Below, in pieces: positions 61,452 to 64,000 of a stretch of DNA of 64,000 nucleotides. Made by a program: the position numbers and the translations under genes. This stretch comes from CAVQCJ01 sp963849365 (GTDB taxonomy: Bacteria; Actinomycetota; Actinomycetes; Prado026). Location of the stretch: positions 1-64,000 of the forward strand of contig CAWKHA010000001.1 in assembly GCA_963849365.1 (NCBI GenBank), read 5' to 3'. How positions within the stretch are numbered: the stretch's first letter is position 1; the number at the start of each line of letters is the position of its first letter. Below the pieces are notes generated by a model, which saw only the letters and a program-made list of their open reading frames with translations, was not told the DNA's origin and searched no databases.

Positions 61452-62633
61452 TCAGCTGGAGGTGAGGGCGCGGCCGATGACGACGCGCTGGATCTGGTTG
61501 GTGCCCTCGACGATCTGAAGCACTTTGGCCTCGCGCAGGTACCGCTCGACCGGGTAGTCCTGCACGTAGCCGTACCCGCCGAAGACCTGCACCGCGTCGG
61601 TGGTGACCCGCATGGCGGCGTCCGTGGCGAACAGCTTGGCCATGGCCGCCCTGGTCCCGAACGGCCGGCCCGCGTCACGCAGCCGGGCCGCGTCCAGGTA
61701 CAGCGCCCGGGCCGCCGCGACTGCCGTGGCCATGTCCGCGAGCATGAACGACAGGCCCTGGAACTCCCCCACCGGCCGTCCGAACTGGCGCCGTTCCCTG
61801 GCCCAGGCCGCCGCAGCGTCCAGCGCTGCCTGCGCCAGGCCGACCGCGCACGCGGCGATCCCCAGCCGGCCGCTGTCCAGGGCCGCCAGCGCGATCTCGA
61901 AGCCCTGCCCCTGCGCGCCGACCAGCCGGTCACCGGGGATCCGGGCACCGTCCAGGACGATCTGCGCGGTCGTCGAGGCGTTGGCGCCCATCTTGTGCTC
62001 GGGGGCCGCCGCGGACAGCCCGGGCGTGCCCGCGTCCGCCACCAGGCAGGAGATGCCCCGCGGCCCGGGGCCGCCGGTACGGACCATGAGCGCGTAGAAG
62101 TCGGCCTCGCCGCCGTGCGTGATCCACGCCTTGCGCCCGTCCACGACCCAGGTGCCGGTGCCGTCCCCGCCGCTGCCGGGCTCGAGCACGGCTCTGGTCT
62201 CCAGCGCGGCCGCGTCCGAGCCCGACTGCGGCTCGGACAAGCAGTACGCGCCCAGCAGCTCCCCGCCGAGCATGTCCGGCAGCAGCTCGGCCTGCTGGCC
62301 CGCAGTGCCGTACCGGGCGACCGGGTGGCAGGCCAGGGTGTGCACGCTGACGCCGATGCCGACCGACAGCCACGCCGTCGCGAGCTCCTCGAGGACCTGC
62401 AGGTAGACCTCGTACGGCTGCCCGCCGCCGCCGTACTCCTCCGGGTACACCAGACCCAGCAGGCCGGCTCGGCCCAGCGTGCGGAAGACCTCCCGCGGGA
62501 AGCGCGCCTCGGCCTCGTACTCGCCGGCGCGCGGGGCCAGCTCGGCCGCTGCCAGCTCGCGGGTCAGGTCGATCAGCTCGGCCGCCTCCGGCGTCGGCAG
62601 CAGGCGCTCGACCCGGGGCTGCGGCGACGCCAC
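61452..62633 (-). CDS. Acyl-CoA dehydrogenase
   Basis: A 393-aa FAD enzyme. YCLSEPQSGSDAAALET is the FAD/acyl signature, and FGGYGYVQDYPVERYLREAK with VEGTNQIQRVV holds the catalytic Glu and the C-terminal motif. Oxidises acyl-CoA to enoyl-CoA; chain length unknown. Near the kam cluster it could act on butyryl-CoA, but the sequence does not show that. GTG 62633 is 3 bp after the peptidase stop. Confidence 0.9.
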   Translation of the reverse strand: MASPQPRVERLLPTPEAAELIDLTRELAAAELAPRAGEYEAEARFPREVFRTLGRAGLLGLVYPEEYGGGGQPYEVYLQVLEELATAWLSVGIGVSVHTLACHPVARYGTAGQQAELLPDMLGGELLGAYCLSEPQSGSDAAALETRAVLEPGSGGDGTGTWVVDGRKAWITHGGEADFYALMVRTGGPGPRGISCLVADAGTPGLSAAAPEHKMGANASTTAQIVLDGARIPGDRLVGAQGQGFEIALAALDSGRLGIAACAVGLAQAALDAAAAWARERRQFGRPVGEFQGLSFMLADMATAVAAARALYLDAARLRDAGRPFGTRAAMAKLFATDAAMRVTTDAVQVFGGYGYVQDYPVERYLREAKVLQIVEGTNQIQRVVIGRALTSS

Positions 62634-62636
62634 CGG

Positions 62637-63761
62637 TCAGGCCTCCAGCACGACGAGCTCGCGTGGACGCAGGTTCAGCCGCTCGAGGCCGTCCTCGGTC
62701 ACCACGACGATGTCCTCGATCCGGGCACCGTGCCGTCCGGCCACGTAGAGCCCCGGCTCGATCGAGAAGGCCATGCCCGGCTCCAGCGGCAGCTCGTTCC
62801 CGGTGACGATGTACGGGTCCTCGTGCGTCTCCAGCCCGATCCCGTGGCCGGTGCGGTGCACGAACAGCTCTCCGTACCCCGCGGCCTCGATCACGTCCCG
62901 GGCGGCGGAGTCGACGCTGGCGCAGCTCACGCCCGGCCGGGCCCACTGGCAGGCAGCCTCCTGGGCCGCCTCCAGGACCTGGTACAGCGCCAGGAAGTCC
63001 GCGTCCGGGTCGCCGACCGCGTAGGTGCGGGTGGAGTCGGAGCAGTAGCCGCTGGGCATCGTGCCCCCGATGTCCACGACGACCGGCTCGCCGGCGCGGA
63101 TCGTCCGCTCGGACAGCCCGTGGTGCGGGCTGGCGCCGTTCGGGCCGGCGGCGACGATCGTGAAGTCCACCCTGGCGTGCCCGGCCGCGAGGATGGCGTC
63201 GGCGATGTCTCGGCCGACCTCCGCCTCCGTACGCCCGGGCTTGAGCCACTCCGCAACCTGGGCGTGCACGGCGTCGATCGCCTGGCCGGCCTCGCGCAGC
63301 GCCGCCACCTCGGCCGGGCTCTTTCGCATGCGCAGGTCGCGCAGGACCGGGCCACCCGGCCGCTGGTCCACACCGGGCATCGCGGCGCGCAGCGCGAGCA
63401 CCTTTGCCGCCCACATGTGGTCGTCCAGCCCCACCGCGGCGGCGCCCGGCAGCAGCGCGGCCACCAGCGCGTACGGGTCGTCGGTCTCGTCCCAGGCCTG
63501 CACGTCCATGCCGAGACCCCCGACGGGGCTGGCCAGGGCCGCCGGCCGTTCGAGCGTGGGCACGACGATCGCCGGGTCGCCGTCCGCCCGGACCACCAGA
63601 CAGGTCAGCCGCTCCAGCGCGACCGCGTCGTAGCCGGTGAGGTAGGTCAGGTCCGGACCGGGGGTGACCAGCAGAGCGTCCAGCCCGGCCGCCGCGACCC
63701 TTGCGGACGCGGCGCTCAGACGGGCGGCGGAGTCGGCGACGGTGCCGTGGGGAGCGCTCAC
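62637..63761 (-). CDS. M24 Xaa-Pro peptidase
   Basis: A 374-aa creatinase-fold metallopeptidase. An N-terminal creatinase domain (LLVTPGPDLTYLTGYDAV) leads to the catalytic domain with all five metal ligands: Asp in VVDIGGTMPSG, Asp in SDSTRTY, His in GHGIGLETHED, Glu in FSIEPGLYV and Glu in ARIEDIVVV. Cleaves Xaa-Pro dipeptides or N-terminal residues before proline. Operon with the acyl-CoA dehydrogenase. A broken paralogue lies at 40.4-41.6 kb. Confidence 0.92.
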   Translation of the reverse strand: MSAPHGTVADSAARLSAASARVAAAGLDALLVTPGPDLTYLTGYDAVALERLTCLVVRADGDPAIVVPTLERPAALASPVGGLGMDVQAWDETDDPYALVAALLPGAAAVGLDDHMWAAKVLALRAAMPGVDQRPGGPVLRDLRMRKSPAEVAALREAGQAIDAVHAQVAEWLKPGRTEAEVGRDIADAILAAGHARVDFTIVAAGPNGASPHHGLSERTIRAGEPVVVDIGGTMPSGYCSDSTRTYAVGDPDADFLALYQVLEAAQEAACQWARPGVSCASVDSAARDVIEAAGYGELFVHRTGHGIGLETHEDPYIVTGNELPLEPGMAFSIEPGLYVAGRHGARIEDIVVVTEDGLERLNLRPRELVVLEA

Positions 63762-63767
63762 CCCTGC

Positions 63768-63773
63768 ACCCTA
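63768..63773 (-). promoter_or_regulatory. Leaderless promoter -10 of the M24 peptidase
   Basis: TAGGGT on the minus strand, 6 nt, GTG 63761. Confidence 0.55.
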
Positions 63774-63863
63774 CGCACCATCCCCGCGGCGGGCGCCTGG
63801 GCGCACGCCGACGCCCGGCGACGCCTCGGCGGGCACAAGCAGCCGAGCAGGTCGACCGCGCGG

Positions 63864-64000
63864 TCAGGCGATGTGCGGCGCGCCCTCGAGGATCTCCGTA
63901 CGGGCGCTCCCGGGGTAGACGAGCTCGCCGGCGGACCGGAAGATCTTCATGAACTCAGGGTCCGTCTGCGCCGCCTCGGTCTCCTGCTGCATCGCCGTCA
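63864..64000 (-). CDS. C-terminal end of a gene cut by the window edge
   Basis: The last 45 codons of a minus-strand gene: QQETEAAQTDPEFMKIFRSA, then GELVYPGSARTEILEGAPHIA and TGA. The composition is that of a real protein. I do not recognise the family; a small NIPSNAP/EthD-like ferredoxin-fold protein is a weak guess. Confidence 0.5.
   Translation of the reverse strand, partial: TAMQQETEAAQTDPEFMKIFRSAGELVYPGSARTEILEGAPHIA

Overview
The window is about 72% GC with dense, GC3-rich genes, frequent GTG starts and 4-bp ATGA/GTGA overlaps. Its gene order matches the Mycobacterium tuberculosis Rv1691-Rv1713 and Rv1822-Rv1832 neighbourhoods, so the source is a member of Actinomycetota. No 16S gene is present, and I cannot place it below phylum level.

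Layout. 1-6.7 kb: TPR proteins, a metallo-beta-lactamase-fold hydrolase, a DUF1015 protein, a HAD phosphatase, an SCP2-like protein and a phasin-like protein with a lysine-rich tail. 6.7-15 kb: tlyA-nadK-recN-steA-mctB, then pyrG-NUDIX, then ald. 16-25 kb: xerD, parA with a ribbon-helix-helix partner, scpA-scpB, rluB, chorismate mutase, prephenate dehydrogenase, cmk-der and tRNA-Pro(GGG). 25.2-28.8 kb is accessory: small membrane proteins, an alpha/beta hydrolase, a truncated sigma factor and an FkbM methyltransferase. 28.8-40.4 kb: CDP-alcohol phosphatidyltransferase, a ManC/phosphomutase-like chimera, DUF881-sbp-DUF881, gcvH, garA-ftsR, a bifunctional nuclease, a second MerR regulator (Rv1830/McdR type) and a glycine-riboswitch-controlled gcvP. 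40.4-41.7 kb holds a lipoprotein flanked by two oppositely oriented fragments of a dead M24 peptidase. 41.7-44.4 kb is an srsABC-like phenolic-lipid operon. 44.4-54.5 kb: a PNKP-like phosphatase, a thioesterase, a GCS2 ligase, an MFS transporter, a decayed stretch at 48.2-49.4 kb, GDPD, rbpA, fxsA and ppm-lnt. 54.9-60.8 kb is a lysine-fermentation-type cluster: kdd-kamD-kamE-kal divergent from kamA, with a neighbouring Lrp/AsnC regulator. The window closes with an acyl-CoA dehydrogenase/M24 peptidase operon and a gene cut by the edge.

How the parts fit. The kam cluster encodes lysine to beta-lysine to 3,5-diaminohexanoate to 5-amino-3-oxohexanoate, plus the later ammonia lyase giving crotonyl-CoA; the cleavage enzyme Kce is not in view. 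GcvH and GcvP flank garA-ftsR and the second MerR gene, and a shared 17-bp dyad lies upstream of both regulator promoters. Many monocistronic genes show TAnnnT followed by exactly 6-7 nt and a start codon, which I read as leaderless transcription; I used this to choose several starts. rbpA has an exact sigma-R-type GGGAAT-N18-GTT promoter.

Family assignments come from motifs and gene order read by eye. No database search was run.
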